From Planctomycetota bacterium (GTDB lineage: Bacteria; Planctomycetota; UBA8108; UBA1146; JAJFFE01), in the NCBI GenBank assembly GCA_020425835.1, contig JAGQRC010000131.1:1-7968 (forward strand): DNA of 7,968 bases. Direction: 5' to 3'. Made by a program: the position numbers and the translations under genes. The notes below the pieces were generated by a model. The model was not told the origin of the DNA. It did not search any database and worked only from the letters and a program-made list of their open reading frames with translations. This document shows positions 7,215 to 7,968 of the stretch, one piece after another; positions within the stretch are counted from its first letter, which is position 1; every line of letters starts with the position of its first letter.

Positions 7215-7670
7215 ATGCGAAAACACTGTCGCTCTTTGCTCGCGCTCTCGGTCCTCGGCCTCTTCACCTCATCGGCCCTCGCCGCGGATCGCCACCCCTC
7301 CCGATCTCACGTCCCCAACAAGTCGAGTCAGGTCGGCTCCGGTCCCGAGGCCACGTGTGAAAGTGGATTCCGGGGGTCCTTCGGACACCGCACTCGACAC
7401 GACGCGGCCTGCGAGTGTCGCCGAGTTCGAATTCCTGGCTATCACAAGGTGGTGTACGAGCGAGTCGTCGTGCCCGCCTGTGAGGAACGCGTCTGGGTTC
7501 CGGCCCGGTATGAGACCGTCCGCGAGTGCGGGCGCCTGGTTCGTCGACTGGTTTGCGTTGGACACTACGAGGTGATCCAGAAACCCCGTCGCGTCGAGCG
7601 CGTGGCTCGGAAGGTCTGGGTCGAGCCGCGGTTCGACGTGCGACGGTGTGGGAAGCACGGCGGCTGCTAG
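7215..7670 (+). CDS. Small secreted Cys/Arg/Val-rich protein with V-x-V-P repeats
   Basis: This 151-residue protein has no function I can name. Residues 1-23 form a signal peptide: basic MRKHCR, a hydrophobic stretch to about residue 17, and ALA at 21-23 before AD, a good signal peptidase I site. Residues 24-63 are polar and low in complexity. Residues 68-143 carry degenerate units of the form V-x-V-P-x-x-Y at about 71-76, 84-88, 93-99, 112-118 and 134-140, suggesting repeated short beta strands. The predicted mature protein has eight cysteines (48, 66, 68, 89, 105, 114, 145, 151), an even number fitting disulfides or metal binding outside the cytoplasm, and it ends HGGC. It is strongly basic. 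The ATG at 7215 was chosen because it begins the signal peptide and has AAAGG ten bases upstream; the frame extends back to a GTG at 7074, which would bury the signal. It sits 207 bases after ftsH and ends just before a strong terminator. Similar VWVP/Y-rich exported proteins are known to me mainly from planctomycetes (recollection). Confidence 0.8.
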   Translation: MRKHCRSLLALSVLGLFTSSALAADRHPSRSHVPNKSSQVGSGPEATCESGFRGSFGHRTRHDAACECRRVRIPGYHKVVYERVVVPACEERVWVPARYETVRECGRLVRRLVCVGHYEVIQKPRRVERVARKVWVEPRFDVRRCGKHGGC

Positions 7671-7706
7671 TCCGCAGCTCTGTCAGGACAACTCGGTAGG
7701 CGATCG

Positions 7707-7753
7707 TCGGCCGGTCACTTCGCTATGGCGAAGTGGTCGGCCGAGCGTCTTTT
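7707..7753 (+). terminator. Rho-independent terminator after the secreted-protein gene
   Basis: TCGGCCGGTCACTTCGC (7707-7723) pairs along its full 17-base length with 7728-7744, using two adjacent wobble pairs, around the tetraloop TATG. It is followed by GCGTCTTTT. The stem begins 36 bases after the stop codon at 7670. The T-tract lies only on the right, so the terminator acts on rightward transcripts, ending the secreted-protein message and possibly any read-through from ftsH. Confidence 0.88.
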
Positions 7754-7774
7754 CACAAAACCTCACCTTTCTCC

Positions 7775-7804
7775 TTGACCGCGTTCGGCACGTCCGGATA
7801 AGGT
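7775..7804 (+). promoter_or_regulatory. Candidate sigma70-type promoter after the terminator
   Basis: TTGACC (7775-7780, 5/6 of the -35 consensus) is followed after 18 bases by TAAGGT (7799-7804), which keeps the three most important -10 positions (TA...T). It lies 22 bases beyond the T-tract of a terminator, a natural place for a new transcription unit reading out of the window. Between 7805 and the end I see no start codon with a clearly good ribosome site; ATG 7859 and ATG 7883 open one frame that stays open to the edge, but its Arg-rich product is unconvincing. Confidence 0.42.
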
Positions 7805-7968
7805 CCCAGCGGTCAGGCATCCGCGCTCATCGCGCTGCGTCCTTTCTGCTGGCGTTCGATGAGTGGGGTGTCGAGGGGGGTAATGCACCGGACACCTCGG
7901 GGATTGAGGAGGTTCGGTCGCGCGGACGTATTGGGGAGGTCAGTCCGTATCCCGGTCGGCTCTCGAGT

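Noticed and set aside
5568..7226. Minus-strand open frame of 552 codons opposite ftsH
   Set aside because: It is antisense to intact ftsH; its His/Arg/Asp-rich product matches nothing and reflects codon bias of the opposite strand.
7907..7912. AGGAGG ribosome-site-like motif on the plus strand
   Set aside because: No ATG, GTG or TTG lies at a workable distance; the nearest TTG is 18 bases away.
1..7968. CRISPR arrays, tRNA, rRNA, insertion sequences, attachment sites
   Set aside because: I saw no regularly spaced direct repeats, cloverleaf genes, transposase motifs or paired terminal repeats on reading both strands.

Overview
The window is GC-rich bacterial chromosome, roughly 60-65% G+C by eye, with strongly GC-biased third codon positions. 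It holds central-metabolism and housekeeping genes: parts of two 2-oxoacid dehydrogenase systems, the membrane protease FtsH, and a small secreted protein rich in Cys, Arg and Val. A fused alpha/beta E1 dehydrogenase and a signal-peptide protein with V-x-V-P repeats suggest a planctomycete-like bacterium. That assignment is an inference from remembered family distributions and was not tested.

Layout. Bases 1-1907 are on the minus strand. They hold dihydrolipoyl dehydrogenase (E3, lpd; 486-1907, GTG start), followed by the 5' part of a stand-alone E1 beta gene (431 down to the window edge). Bases 1908-2364 form a 457-base divergent intergenic region. It contains candidate back-to-back promoters, a dyad inside one promoter spacer, a hairpin in the lpd leader and a cluster of TGTCG-type repeats. 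Bases 2365-4692 on the plus strand encode a 775-residue E1 with both alpha and beta domains in one chain and an unusual 76-residue basic Gly/Arg-rich N-terminal tail. After a gap with a strong hairpin comes ftsH (preferred start 4890, stop 7007). A small exported protein (7215-7670) follows and is closed by a well-formed intrinsic terminator at 7707-7753. The last ~215 bases hold a sigma70-type promoter candidate and no gene I can assign with confidence.

How the genes relate. Fused E1 and E1 beta would both catalyse ThDP-dependent oxidative decarboxylation of 2-oxoacids and pass the acyl group to a lipoylated E2, which is not in this window. Lpd reoxidises the dihydrolipoyl arm and could serve both complexes. 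FtsH and the secreted protein show no evident functional link to them. I see no CRISPR array, tRNA, rRNA, transposase, prophage gene or recognisable defence system, and no clear undescribed multi-gene system. The most unusual items are the RGG-like tail on the fused E1, the head-to-head arrangement of split and fused E1 genes around one lpd, and the Cys-containing V-x-V-P repeat protein.
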